A DNA stretch of 54,570 bases from IMG/VR virus record IMGVR_UViG_3300036851_000237, positions 1-54,570 of that record; one strand, given 5' to 3'. Made by a program: the position numbers and the translations under genes. The notes under the pieces were generated by a model. The model saw only the letters and a program-made list of their open reading frames with translations, was not told the DNA's origin and did not search any database. Source of the stretch: a virus. Shown here one piece after another: positions 40,658 through 48,548 of this stretch; position 1 is the stretch's first letter, and each line of letters opens with the position of its first letter.

Positions 40658-41353
40658 CTACGCCGCCTTGCCCAGCAATTTGCTGTCGATCAGCTCGACG
40701 CGCTTTTTGGCGTCATCGATGCGGGTGGTGAGGGTTGACAATTGGGCGAGGACTTTTTCGCATTCCGCCTCCAGGCCGGCGAGAAAGCCGCGCAGCTCGG
40801 TGATCTCGGGATGCACGCGGATCGGGCCGAACGCCTCTTCGCGGATGGACATGATCGCCGCGCGCGGCTCGTTGACCTCATCGGCAATGCGCTGATCGTG
40901 CCAGCCCGCCGTGTAGGTGCCCTTGTCGGCATCGAAATGGGATTCCAGCAGGTCCATGATCTTGCGGACCTTGGCCATCGGCGGCGGCGCTTTGTTATCC
41001 ACGGCGATTTTCTCCAGCTTGGAATCTTTCGGGATGATCACGGACATTGGCAGCGGGGGCGATGGCCGCGGCGGCGGCGCGATCTGCGGCGGCGGCGTGT
41101 CATAGATGGCGCTCGGCTTGATCGGCGGCGCCGCGCGGCACGCATCGCAATCCCATTGGTGCCGGCCGCGCCAGCGCCAGCCCTGGCGCTCCGCGTTCTG
41201 GATCACCTTTTCGGGCGGCATGTTGCGCCGCAGCCGCATGTCGAGCGTTCGCCCGCAGTCGCACTTGACCGTGCCGACGAAAAACCGCCGGCCCGCATCC
41301 ATGCCGGTGCCGATGCTGTACGCTTCGAACATGCCTTTGCGATCAGCGCCCAT
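40658..41353 (-). CDS. Zinc-motif protein with Pro-rich linker and coiled coil, 231 aa
   Basis: Residues ~29-72 hold KCDCGRTL and WDCDACRAA, a likely zinc ribbon. A Pro-rich linker (~75-105) follows, then a helical domain (AKVRKIMDLLESHFDADKGTY… RIADEVNEPRAAIMSIREEAFG) that looks like a winged helix, and a C-terminal coiled coil. This is the layout of a DNA-binding regulator or replication accessory, but no family is certain. Confidence 0.65.
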   Translation of the reverse strand: MGADRKGMFEAYSIGTGMDAGRRFFVGTVKCDCGRTLDMRLRRNMPPEKVIQNAERQGWRWRGRHQWDCDACRAAPPIKPSAIYDTPPPQIAPPPRPSPPLPMSVIIPKDSKLEKIAVDNKAPPPMAKVRKIMDLLESHFDADKGTYTAGWHDQRIADEVNEPRAAIMSIREEAFGPIRVHPEITELRGFLAGLEAECEKVLAQLSTLTTRIDDAKKRVELIDSKLLGKAA

Positions 41354-41567
41354 CGTCCAGCTCCGGGGCCAGCTCGATAAGGCGCGCGCGATGCTTTTCC
41401 ACCCACTTGAGAGTCGCGAGCGCGCCTTTCATCGCGGCCAAACGTTCGTCCGCTTCGGCCTGGGTGTACTTGGCCTGGGCCACCCATGTTGGAAACACGC
41501 GCACCCGCATGTCGATCTCGCGCGACACTTCCGCGATCTGCCGGGCGAGATCGACGTGCTCGCTCAT
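41343..41567 (-). CDS. Hypothetical coiled-coil protein, 74 aa
   Basis: Helical throughout (LARQIAEVSREIDMRVRVFPTWVAQAKYTQAEADERLAAMKGALATLKWVEKHRARL). The arrangement is seen in small alphaproteobacterial phage proteins without a known role. Confidence 0.65.
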   Translation of the reverse strand: MSEHVDLARQIAEVSREIDMRVRVFPTWVAQAKYTQAEADERLAAMKGALATLKWVEKHRARLIELAPELDDGR

Positions 41568-42025
41568 TCGATGTCACCCGCGGCGCTCGCCTTCACCAGC
41601 TCAAACAGGCGGCGGCGAATCTTGCGGTCGGGGATGTTGTAATAGGCGGTGATCAGCGCTTTCGTCTCTGACTTGATCAGCGGGTCATGCACGAAATTGT
41701 TGTTGACCGCAAACGCTTGCTTGCGCTCCGCGACCGCCTGCGGCAAGCCCTCGAAAAAATACGCAATCGAGACGTCGAGCGCGGCTGTCATGTCGAAGAG
41801 GCGCGAGGCGCCAACGCGATTCTTGCCGCGCTCGTATTTCTGGATTTGCTGGAAGGTGAGCCCCAGAAGGTCGCCCAACTTTTCCTGACTCATCTCAAGT
41901 TGCTGCCGGCGCGCGCGCATCCGCGCGCCGACATGAATGTCAACCGGGTCCGGGTTGCCGGTGCCCCGGCCGTATTTCGTTTTTTTGGTGTTACGCGATG
42001 GGCGCGGCGCTGACGGAACTGACAT
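41564..42025 (-). CDS. XRE-family regulator, 153 aa
   Basis: HTH at residues ~37-90 (HVGARMRARRQQLEMSQEKLGDLLGLTFQQIQKYERGKNRVGASRLFDMTAALDVSIAYFFEG), the common alphaproteobacterial XRE type. The C-terminal ~60 residues (SETKALITAYYNIPDRKIRRRLFELVKA) are typical of that group, not a LexA-like peptidase. It starts at 42025 with GGGGAAC upstream. A second regulator distinct from the switch repressor. Confidence 0.8.
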   Translation of the reverse strand: MSVPSAPRPSRNTKKTKYGRGTGNPDPVDIHVGARMRARRQQLEMSQEKLGDLLGLTFQQIQKYERGKNRVGASRLFDMTAALDVSIAYFFEGLPQAVAERKQAFAVNNNFVHDPLIKSETKALITAYYNIPDRKIRRRLFELVKASAAGDIE

Positions 42026-42371
42026 GGCTATTGTTCCCCTGATTATCGGATTGCCAACGGCGGTACGTGCGGCGGACGAGACTCTTGAACAATTCGAACC
42101 ACCAGAGCGGGCCAGGGTTCGCCTCCTGGTCGCTATGGCAGCGGTGGCACAACGGGACCACCAGATCATCGGACGGCTTCAACGATACACCCCCTTCAAG
42201 CCCAGCGCGAATATGTGCCCCGACGACTGTACCATCGCGGGCACCACATTTGAGGCACGAGCGTTCGCCCTGCACGCGCCGCCATGCGTCATCGCGCACG
42301 CGCGGCGGCTCCCCGAAGGGCAGCGCGGATTTGTCAATCCGCCCGTAGGTGCGGCCCTTGGGCAAAAGCAT
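41991..42371 (-). CDS. DUF968-like HNH-type protein, 126 aa
   Basis: Shows the pattern CLKCGARDGTVVGAHIRAGLEGGVSLKPSDDLVVPLCHRCHSDQ, matching the phage DUF968/HNH-like recombination nucleases: a Cys pair, a central H, and a PLC-x2-CH. Next to RecT, a role in recombination or DNA repair is likely. ATG 42371 overlaps the previous stop (TAATG). Confidence 0.75.
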   Translation of the reverse strand: MLLPKGRTYGRIDKSALPFGEPPRVRDDAWRRVQGERSCLKCGARDGTVVGAHIRAGLEGGVSLKPSDDLVVPLCHRCHSDQEANPGPLWWFELFKSLVRRTYRRWQSDNQGNNSHVSSVSAAPIA

Positions 42372-42616
42372 TAGGCGAGCCCTTTGGGTGATGAATGGCA
42401 ATACCAACCACGGAGACGGCGCAGCCCATCGAGGATGAGTTTGATGTCCCGTTTCGGCACATTGGTTTTCGCATGCAGCAGAATCGTGATGGCTTCTTCA
42501 TTCAGCCCGCTCTTGCGCAGGCTGTCGGCGGCCTCCCCAATTTTGATGATCGCCGCCGCTAGAACTTCCTTGGGTTCCGGGTTCACCGCGTCTTTTACAA
42601 CTGTGAACTTAGTCAT
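42371..42616 (-). CDS. Hypothetical small protein, 81 aa
   Basis: Helical (PKEVLAAAIIKIGEAADSLRKSGLNEEAITILLHAKTNVPKRDIKLILDGLRRLRGW). It overlaps RecT and the DUF968-like gene. Unrecognised; possibly a DNA-binding accessory. Confidence 0.65.
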   Translation of the reverse strand: MTKFTVVKDAVNPEPKEVLAAAIIKIGEAADSLRKSGLNEEAITILLHAKTNVPKRDIKLILDGLRRLRGWYCHSSPKGLA

Positions 42617-43589
42617 TTTTTGCGCCCTTTTTGAGATGCGCGCGCTTGTCGCGCAGGCGGCGATTGACCTGACCGGCGTAGACGGGCGGGGCGCTTTCGA
42701 GAGTCCCCTTGATCCGCTCGGCCAGCTCGTCGAGATAGGGGGGCGTCGTCACGCCATCGATCTCATCGCACACGCCCGCCGCCCATGGCCCCCAATCGTC
42801 GGGCGGCGCGGCGGCCGAGGCCGCCGGCATGGTTTCGGCGGCGGCAGGCTCGGCCTGCGGCGCCCCGAAGTCAGGCCGAACCATGATCGGCATCTCGGGC
42901 TTGTGCTCGATCCGGGGCGCGTCATCGAGAAACGACGTCTCGGCTTTGCGCTCGACCGGCGGCGGCATGTCCTGGACCTCTTCGGCGATGCCCAGCCCAT
43001 TCAGGTGGTCGGCGAAGCCGTCGCGCAGTGGCATCGCGCGCGCGCGGTTAAAAAGCATCCGGGCGGGGTAGAGAATCCACGGCTGCTTGGATGTGTTGCC
43101 CCACAACTTCGCCCGCTTGGCATCACCAATCGAGAACTCGCCGCGATAGGGGACGTCCTGGCCGCGGCGCTTGATCTCGACCACATGCTTGTAATCGTCG
43201 CTGCCCCAGGTGCCCTCGGTCCATTTCTTCATCCACTCAATCGAGCCGCTGCGCTGGCAGAGCGCCACGGCGCCATCACCCCAGATGCAGGCGCGATTGT
43301 TGATGATCATGATGGTGGCGAGCGCCGTCACCGGCCCCATGCCGCATTCGAGGCCCTTCATGATGCCGATGGCGACCTTGCCGCGATTGGGCACGCGCTG
43401 GCCGCTCTCGTCCTTGTCGCTGTAGGAGTCCGGCACCATGTTCGCGGCGATGTAGATGCCGGCGAGCCGCCAGACCTCTTCGATGCTGCGCGGGATGATG
43501 CCGAGAATATCCTCGCCCGCCTTGAGCGAGGAATACGCGGCCGGCAGATCGCTGGGCATCGTCTGTTGCTGTGCCGCGTCGGTCATCAC
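42609..43589 (-). CDS. recT: RecT-family single-strand annealing protein, 326 aa
   Basis: Sequence such as KVAIGIMKGLECGMGPVTALATIMIINNRACIWGDGAVALCQRSG and LWGNTSKQPWILYPARMLFNRARAMPLRDGFAD is diagnostic of RecT annealing proteins. The C-terminal ~110 residues are variable and Pro/Ala-rich. It is one base from the exonuclease gene upstream, forming a RecE/RecT pair. ATG 43586 is an alternative start, both behind GGAG. Confidence 0.92.
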   Translation of the reverse strand: MMTDAAQQQTMPSDLPAAYSSLKAGEDILGIIPRSIEEVWRLAGIYIAANMVPDSYSDKDESGQRVPNRGKVAIGIMKGLECGMGPVTALATIMIINNRACIWGDGAVALCQRSGSIEWMKKWTEGTWGSDDYKHVVEIKRRGQDVPYRGEFSIGDAKRAKLWGNTSKQPWILYPARMLFNRARAMPLRDGFADHLNGLGIAEEVQDMPPPVERKAETSFLDDAPRIEHKPEMPIMVRPDFGAPQAEPAAAETMPAASAAAPPDDWGPWAAGVCDEIDGVTTPPYLDELAERIKGTLESAPPVYAGQVNRRLRDKRAHLKKGAKND

Positions 43590-43590
43590 A

Positions 43591-44727
43591 TCACTCCGAA
43601 ATAAACTGCGGGAAGTCGCTGTCGTCGAACACGTCGATGCCGCTGTTGTCGATCCAGGGATCGGTGCCGAAGTGTTTCAGGCATTCAAGAAACCGCCGCT
43701 GGCCCTCACGCATCGCCGTCACGCCTATATCGAACGTCAGGTTGCGCGGCAGGATTTTTCCCTTCGCCAGGGGCGCGATTCCTTTCTGCTGAAACACAAA
43801 CATGAATTGCTGGTCGGTTGCCGTTGAAACGGCGTCCAAAAACTCAGCGGACACCGTTCCTGCGACGTGCCCGGCACGGATCAAGCGCGGGAGTTGCAAC
43901 ACGCCTTCCGTGTAGACCGCCGCTTGAATATGGTATTTACGTTCGGCCATTGCGAAAGCAATGGCCCGGTCAATCGACATGCCGCGTTTGTTGGCGAAGG
44001 TCTTCAAATCGACCATGGCGCGCGGCTTCAAATAGTCGATGCGGATTTTCATCGGCACGCCGGTTTCCGCGTCATACCAGCAGATCGTGACCTCGGGCAT
44101 GCCGCCCGTGAACGCCTTGCACAGCAGCGGGTGGCGCTCGATCATCGCCGCCGCGATCTCGATGCGCTTGATCAAGTCGCCATCCAGCAGGGTCTTGTCG
44201 GCATGCAGGGCCGCGTAGTCCTCGACGATGCGATCCCAGATTTTGGCGCGCGGCTCGACCATCAGCAGCCGCGCAATCAGCTCGTCCTTGGCGCCGCCGA
44301 CCTTCTGGCCGTGCTGGCGCAGCGCCTCCTTGAGATCGTCCATGGTGCGCAGCACGCCCTTGTGATCGGCGAGGTCGAGCTTGGGCGCGTAGGAGCGATA
44401 GAACGCCACGCTGCCCTCGACGATGCGGCTGTGATAGGCGCGGCCGATCAGCTTAGCCTCGCTGTCCTCGTATTCCTTGACCGGCGCCATCCACGAGCGC
44501 GCCCAGAAATCCATGGGCGAGATCAGCAGATTCTTGATGCCGGTGTTCGAAAGCGCGCGCATCGCGTGATAGGTGTCGTCGCGCATGCCGAAAAACACGC
44601 CCTCGGCGAAGCCTTCCAGCTCGACGCGCGGGACTTCCGGGGTCTGGTTTTCGAGGATATTGAGTTCGAAAACTTCGGGGCCGCTGGGGAAAACATCCGG
44701 GGCGGGCTCGGTCTGCGGTTCGCTCAA
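43591..44727 (-). CDS. RecE-like PD-(D/E)xK exonuclease, 378 aa
   Basis: 5'-3' exonuclease partner of RecT. Nuclease signature: GRAYHSRIVEG (His), KIRIDYLKPRAMVDLKTFA (the D…DxK core) and a YHIQAAVYTEG (QxxxY) motif. The start is best placed at TTG 44727, seven bases after CGGAGG and overlapping the previous stop. The frame continues open to 44910 only because it lies over the neighbouring gene. Confidence 0.88.
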   Translation of the reverse strand: MSEPQTEPAPDVFPSGPEVFELNILENQTPEVPRVELEGFAEGVFFGMRDDTYHAMRALSNTGIKNLLISPMDFWARSWMAPVKEYEDSEAKLIGRAYHSRIVEGSVAFYRSYAPKLDLADHKGVLRTMDDLKEALRQHGQKVGGAKDELIARLLMVEPRAKIWDRIVEDYAALHADKTLLDGDLIKRIEIAAAMIERHPLLCKAFTGGMPEVTICWYDAETGVPMKIRIDYLKPRAMVDLKTFANKRGMSIDRAIAFAMAERKYHIQAAVYTEGVLQLPRLIRAGHVAGTVSAEFLDAVSTATDQQFMFVFQQKGIAPLAKGKILPRNLTFDIGVTAMREGQRRFLECLKHFGTDPWIDNSGIDVFDDSDFPQFISE

Positions 44728-44915
44728 GCGATCCTCCGCACGGCCGGATTTTCGAGCAGCTTGGCGCGGCGCAGATAGTCGGCCTCGATGCGCAGATGCT
44801 CGTCGCGTTCCTTGTCGTTCGGAGCCCGCTTCGCCATTTCGCGGCGCGTGAACGCGGCGCCGATCCACCAGCCCGGCATGCGTTGCAGCCGCTCTAAACA
44901 GCCCTGGCACTTCAT
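44724..44915 (-). CDS. Hypothetical Cys-pair protein, 63 aa
   Basis: Starts MKCQGCLERLQRMPGWW, with a CxxC near the N-terminus, followed by a charged helical region. It is coupled to both neighbours (ATGA/TTGA overlaps). Unrecognised. Confidence 0.65.
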   Translation of the reverse strand: MKCQGCLERLQRMPGWWIGAAFTRREMAKRAPNDKERDEHLRIEADYLRRAKLLENPAVRRIA

Positions 44916-45079
44916 GGCTTTTTCTCCGGGGTCAACGATTCCAGCTCGGCGATCACCAATTCGATTCCGCGTTTCAAGACTGCAGTCTTCGACAGCTTGT
45001 AGGGGCCGGCGGTCTGTGCGCGCTCCAGCATCGGCCGCAGCTCGGCCGGCAGCGCGATGTGGACGAGCGGGGCGCTCAT
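44912..45079 (-). CDS. Ribbon-helix-helix-like microprotein, 55 aa
   Basis: An open frame of 55 codons in an ATGA-coupled chain: an N-terminal strand (LVHIALPAELRPMLERA) followed by two helices (YKLSKTAVLKRGIELVIAEL). This is the layout of ribbon-helix-helix DNA-binding proteins. Confidence 0.65.
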   Translation of the reverse strand: MSAPLVHIALPAELRPMLERAQTAGPYKLSKTAVLKRGIELVIAELESLTPEKKP

Positions 45080-45348
45080 ATCCGGCACCCCAGCGTTGCC
45101 TCGATTTCCGCTTGCGTGTAGCGCTTGCGTTGCACGTTCTGGAGTTGATTCAGCGCGCTCGCGACGGCGAGCGGCACGGTGTCGCCATAGCCGAAGATCG
45201 GCGGATCGTCAGGGGGGCTCACCCACACATAGAGCCGGTTGTGCGTGATGGTGAGGTTGACGAACAGCCGGTCGTGGGCGATCCCGTAGGCTTTCATCGC
45301 CGCGGCGCGCAGGCCCGCCATCTCGCTCATCATGTCATCCACGTTCAT
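45076..45348 (-). CDS. Hypothetical protein, 90 aa
   Basis: The start at 45348 overlaps the upstream stop. Alpha/beta (GIAHDRLFVNLTITHNRLYVWVSPPDDPP). Unrecognised. Confidence 0.6.
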   Translation of the reverse strand: MNVDDMMSEMAGLRAAAMKAYGIAHDRLFVNLTITHNRLYVWVSPPDDPPIFGYGDTVPLAVASALNQLQNVQRKRYTQAEIEATLGCRI

Positions 45349-45764
45349 GGGCTCAGCGCCTCTATTTTCGGTGACGGGCCGAGGCGCGGATGGCGCTGCC
45401 AGTGATCGCAGACGTAGTAGCTGATCGCGTCGATGCGGCAAATCGAACAGCGCATCTGGCCATTCGACCACCCGGCGCAGGTGAAGCACTTGCGCGCGAT
45501 GCCGTCAGCCTCGCGCTGGTCGTTGTCGGCCTCGCGATAGTGGAGCGCGGCCTTGGGCACGTAACCGGCCTTCTGGTCGTGCCACGCGGCGAGGGTGTTG
45601 CCGGCGAGCCAGGGCGTCATGCGGCATAGCTTCACCAGCAGCGCCTCGGCCTCCAGGTCGCCGATCCGGCCTTGCAGCCAGCGCTCGCGAATCACCGCGT
45701 CGAGGGGCCGGGGATGCCTGTCAAGTAGACTGTTCGCGTCAATTTTGTGTGCGTCGGCGTGCAT
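45345..45764 (-). CDS. Zinc-motif protein, first gene of leftward recombination operon, 139 aa
   Basis: The start is probably ATG 45764 (45788 is possible but lacks a site). C-terminal CFTCAGWSNGQMRCSICRID… YYVCDHW suggests a zinc-binding fold. First gene after the operator-bearing leader at 45800-45843, so probably under repressor control together with recE/recT. Confidence 0.65.
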   Translation of the reverse strand: MHADAHKIDANSLLDRHPRPLDAVIRERWLQGRIGDLEAEALLVKLCRMTPWLAGNTLAAWHDQKAGYVPKAALHYREADNDQREADGIARKCFTCAGWSNGQMRCSICRIDAISYYVCDHWQRHPRLGPSPKIEALSP

Positions 45765-45799
45765 GGGGCATCCCGTGATACCCCCCATTGGGAGCACAC

Positions 45800-45843
45800 A
45801 ATCTGCACGACACGCAATGACCAATCTGCATTAGATGCAGTAG
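45800..45843. promoter_or_regulatory. Two switch operators in the leftward leader
   Basis: Two tandem sites share the left half of the switch operator: AATCTGC-N7-GCAATGA (45800-45820) and AATCTGC-N7-GCAGTAG (45823-45843), with centres 23 bases apart. The second contains a perfect 15-base palindrome CTGCAT-TAG-ATGCAG. They sit between the repressor gene and the leftward recombination genes, in the role of lambda OL. No clear -35/-10 pair can be named. Confidence 0.7.
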
Positions 45844-45967
45844 ATTTCTGGGGATCATTCAAGAATGCGTAATAAACCCGAAGGCTTGCGCCGAGTCGCT
45901 TGCATACGAATGACCCCAGGCGATTCGGGCCCGCGGGGGTCGACTCGGTGCCCGTCTTAACGATTTC
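45844..45967. other. Spacer between leftward leader and repressor gene
   Basis: About 120 bases with no gene. It contains TTGAAT on the minus strand (complement at ~45858-45863) that could act as a -35 for the leftward operon. Otherwise nothing notable is seen. Confidence 0.3.
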
Positions 45968-46288
45968 TCAAGCAACTTTGTTGATATTGAGGGCCTTGGC
46001 CATCATCCGAAACAGCTCCAGAAACTCATGGCGCTTTTCAGGGGGAAGCTGATGAAACGTAGCAATTAATTCTTCTTCGCTCGGGTCCAGCGGATCGCGC
46101 GTTATCAAATCGCTGGGCTGGCACGCTAATTCAACCGCGAGTTTTTCGAGGTTGTCCTGGGTATAGGCAATTGTTCCGCTTTCCAGCTTCGACAGGTTGG
46201 CCGAGTGCATGCCGATTCGGCCGGCAAGTTGCTCTTGGGTCAAGCCCCGGTGCTTGCGCCACTGGCGGATGCGATTGGTTCTGCGCAT
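45968..46288 (-). CDS. Switch repressor, XRE family (CI-like), 106 aa
   Basis: HTH at residues ~8-60 (IRQWRKHRGLTQEQLAGRIGMHSANLSKLESGTIAYTQDNLEKLAVELACQPSDLI), then a short helical dimerisation region (EEELIATFHQLPPEKRHEFLELFRMM). It has no S24 peptidase domain, so induction would not be by RecA-stimulated self-cleavage. AAGGAG precedes ATG 46288. It faces the Cro-like gene across operators 46321-46375. Confidence 0.85.
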   Translation of the reverse strand: MRRTNRIRQWRKHRGLTQEQLAGRIGMHSANLSKLESGTIAYTQDNLEKLAVELACQPSDLITRDPLDPSEEELIATFHQLPPEKRHEFLELFRMMAKALNINKVA

Positions 46289-46320
46289 AGCGCCTTCTCC
46301 TTGTTATGAGAAATTTGAGT

Positions 46321-46375
46321 CCCACGCACTGTAAGCAGGTTGTCCTTGACTTGCAATCTGCTTTTTAAGCAGATT
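46321..46375. promoter_or_regulatory. Switch operators between repressor and Cro-like genes
   Basis: A perfect palindrome AATCTGC-N7-GCAGATT, in fact 9-3-9, lies at 46355-46375. A second site at 46321-46341 keeps only the right half (GCAGGTT). Centres are 34 bases apart. A good -35 (TTGACT, 46346-46351) overlaps the edge of the strong site and would serve the rightward early promoter. The rightward gene starts at 46383, eight bases past the operator. Confidence 0.8.
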
Positions 46376-46382
46376 TACGCCG

Positions 46383-46601
46383 ATGATGCTAGCTGAATGG
46401 CTGAAACAAAAAGGGCTATCGGATGACGCTTTCGGGGCGCTGATCGGCGTCACCGGGGCGAACGTCTGGAAGCTGAAAAAGGGCAACCACCGCCCAAATT
46501 GGACGGTCATGTCAGCCATCATCCGCGTGACGAACGGTGCCGTGCTCCCGAACGACTGGATGAAACCAGAGGATCACATGGCAATCGAGGTGACGTCATG
46601 A
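46383..46601 (+). CDS. Cro-like HTH protein, 72 aa
   Basis: MMLAEWLKQKGLSDDAFGALIGVTGANVWKLKKGNHRPNWTVMSAIIRVT is a single XRE-like HTH resembling DUF/YdaS-Cro types. First gene of the rightward early operon; the short distance to the operator makes self-repression likely. ATG 46383 or 46386 (tandem). Confidence 0.82.
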   Translation: MMLAEWLKQKGLSDDAFGALIGVTGANVWKLKKGNHRPNWTVMSAIIRVTNGAVLPNDWMKPEDHMAIEVTS

Positions 46602-46786
46602 GCAAGCACAAGTTTCGCAAGAGCGCCCCGCTGGGCTTTCGCCGCTTCGGTCGCGTGCGCGTGGCCGCCACGTTCAGCGCCGAGGAATTTGAACTGCTGC
46701 GCACCGCCGCCCAAAAGGCCGACGTGTCGCTGTCCGAGATGGTCCGCCGCGCGGTGGTGGCCCACCTGGGGGGACAGACGGAATGA
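46598..46786 (+). CDS. Ribbon-helix-helix-like protein, 62 aa
   Basis: Starts ATG 46598 (overlap with the Cro-like stop). FGRVRVAATFSAEEFELLRTAAQKADVSLSEMVRRAVVAHL is the typical strand-helix-helix of RHH (CopG/Arc-like) proteins. Probably an early DNA-binding protein. Confidence 0.75.
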   Translation: MSKHKFRKSAPLGFRRFGRVRVAATFSAEEFELLRTAAQKADVSLSEMVRRAVVAHLGGQTE

Positions 46787-47004
46787 CCTGCCGCGTGATC
46801 ATGCACCCGAAGCTGATGCAGGGGCCGCCGCCGGCTCGACCGAAGCGGCGCCCGCCGGGGATCGTCAGCGACGTCGTGAGCTGCGCGCTGGGTGTGGTCG
46901 CCGCGGTTCTGCTGGGGACCGTGTTTTTCGCCTTCGCCTTCATCGCGCTCGGCGTGATCGTCACCGTGCGCACAATCGATAAAATAACGGGGGGCTCGCC
47001 ATGA
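46783..47004 (+). CDS. Small membrane protein, 73 aa
   Basis: A Pro/Arg-rich N-terminus (~residues 8-25) followed by a long hydrophobic region (~28-62, SDVVSCALGVVAAVLLGTVFFAFAFIALGVIVTV). ATGA overlap with both neighbours. Unknown role. Confidence 0.65.
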   Translation: MTCRVIMHPKLMQGPPPARPKRRPPGIVSDVVSCALGVVAAVLLGTVFFAFAFIALGVIVTVRTIDKITGGSP

Positions 47005-47177
47005 ATCACATCGAAATTCCGAAAGCGGCTTGGCCCGAGAAATTCGGCCCGCTGGTCGCGCTAATTCCACCCCTGGTCATCGATCCTCTCCCCGACGCGG
47101 AACTCCTCTCCCGCCGCGTCGTACTCACGGCCGGCGCGCTCGCGGAGCGTGCCGGCCGCTTTGTCGGCATGATCTAA
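47001..47177 (+). CDS. Hypothetical microprotein, 58 aa
   Basis: An open frame directly coupled to the previous stop (ATGA at 47001). Encodes MNHIEIPKAAWPEKFGPLVALIPP… ELLSRRVVLTAGALAERAGRF. Unrecognised, but position and coupling support it. Confidence 0.55.
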   Translation: MNHIEIPKAAWPEKFGPLVALIPPLVIDPLPDAELLSRRVVLTAGALAERAGRFVGMI

Positions 47178-47212
47178 CCAGCACCCGAGGTTGATAATGC
47201 GGGGGTGTCACT

Positions 47213-47311
47213 ATGTTAATTTTTTTGGCCGGCGCCGTTATCGGGTCATGCGTCACGTTGCTGGTCGTGCTGATGCTGAATTTTTTTCGAGCCCGTAAAC
47301 GCGCGCGCTAA
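47213..47311 (+). CDS. Single-TM microprotein, 32 aa
   Basis: ATG 47213 follows GGGGGT. Encodes MLIFLAGAVIGSCVTLLVVLMLNFF followed by a basic tail RARKRAR: a one-pass membrane anchor. Many phages encode such proteins in early operons; role unknown. Confidence 0.5.
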   Translation: MLIFLAGAVIGSCVTLLVVLMLNFFRARKRAR

Positions 47312-47354
47312 AGCGCGCAACCGATAACCCCACATCAGAAGAAAGGAAAAACCC

Positions 47355-47702
47355 ATGACGGGAGTAGCACGTCCTTTTGCCGAGTTTCTGCGCGAGCAAC
47401 GACGCGGCGAGTTGCTGAATGATCTGACCGAAGCACTACACGAAGCGGTGACGGCGGTTGGCGAGCATCAGCTCGCGGCCGAGGTCACGCTCAAGATCAA
47501 GATCAAGCCGGCCGGCGAGCTGGGCGGCGCCGTCCAGGTGCAGGACGAGATCGCCACCAAGCTGCCCAAGCCGAAAACGGCGCCCTCGGTCTTCTTCATC
47601 ACGCCGGACAACAATCTGTCCAAGAACGACCCCCATCAAACCAAGCTGGAGCTGCGCGACGTGGCAACCGGCGAAACGCGCGATCTGCGCCAAGCGGAGT
47701 AA
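47355..47702 (+). CDS. Hypothetical protein, 115 aa
   Basis: The leader carries CCGATAACCCC and AAAGGA before ATG 47355. Sequence HEAVTAVGEHQLAAEVTLKIKIKP… VQVQDEIATKLPKPK looks like a small beta-rich domain seen beside DUF2303 genes in other phages; function unknown. Confidence 0.7.
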   Translation: MTGVARPFAEFLREQRRGELLNDLTEALHEAVTAVGEHQLAAEVTLKIKIKPAGELGGAVQVQDEIATKLPKPKTAPSVFFITPDNNLSKNDPHQTKLELRDVATGETRDLRQAE

Positions 47703-47708
47703 GAACCC

Positions 47709-48548
47709 ATGTACGAAAACGCCGATATGAAAGCCGTCATCGACACCGCGCAGCGCGCTGTCGAGCCGCAAATCATCGATCCCGGCTCCCTCGTTTTTTC
47801 CATGCCGCCGGGCGCCGAGCAGGCACAGATTCTCGACACCGAGAAATTCTTGCCCGCGCCCAATCGCAAGCGTGGCGCGGTCGAGCTGTTCACCGCACAG
47901 AGCTTTCTTGACTACGTGATCGACCATCGCACGGCTGGCTCGCGCATCTTTGCCGATGCCGATTGGCGCCAGCCGTCGATCACCGCCGTTATGAACGGCC
48001 ACGAGGCGGACGGCGGCGTAGCCGGCTGGCACGACCACAAGGCCAAGCTCGTGTTCCGTCCGACGCCGGAATGGCAGAACTGGACGCGGCTCAACAATCA
48101 GCAGATGACTCAGATCGCGTTCGCGGAGTTCATCGAGGACAATCTCAAGGACATCCACGCGCCGGCCGGCGCCGACATGCTGGAGATCGCGCAGACTCTC
48201 AACGCCAAGCGTGACGTCACCTTCCGCTCGGGCACCAAGATCGCCAACGGTGAAACGCTGATCGAATACAACGAGGTCATCAACGGCACCGCCGGCCGCG
48301 GCGGCAACTTCAAGATTCCCGACCATATGGTGCTGGGCATCCAGCCATTCGAGGGGACCGATGCTTACCGGGTCATCGCGCGTTTTCGCTATCGCATCGA
48401 CAGCGAAACCAAGTCGCTCAAGGTCTGGTTCACGCTGGAGCGCTTGCCTGACATCATCGCGGCGGTGATCAAGGACGCGCTCGACTTGATCATCAAGACG
48501 GCGGGCGTGCCCGTGCTCTACGGCAAGCCCCCGGTGCTGCCGTCGTGA
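47709..48548 (+). CDS. DUF2303-family protein, 279 aa
   Basis: Matches the phage DUF2303 pattern (AQSFLDYVIDHRTAGSRIFADADWRQPSITAVMNGHE… GWHDHKAKLVFRPTPEWQNW). The family is common in early regions of alpha- and betaproteobacterial phages; its function is not established. Confidence 0.9.
   Translation: MYENADMKAVIDTAQRAVEPQIIDPGSLVFSMPPGAEQAQILDTEKFLPAPNRKRGAVELFTAQSFLDYVIDHRTAGSRIFADADWRQPSITAVMNGHEADGGVAGWHDHKAKLVFRPTPEWQNWTRLNNQQMTQIAFAEFIEDNLKDIHAPAGADMLEIAQTLNAKRDVTFRSGTKIANGETLIEYNEVINGTAGRGGNFKIPDHMVLGIQPFEGTDAYRVIARFRYRIDSETKSLKVWFTLERLPDIIAAVIKDALDLIIKTAGVPVLYGKPPVLPS

Noticed and set aside
42384-43604. 406-codon plus-strand frame opposite recT
   Set aside because: The RecT sequence on the minus strand is unambiguous; the plus frame is His/Arg/Gly-rich shadow.
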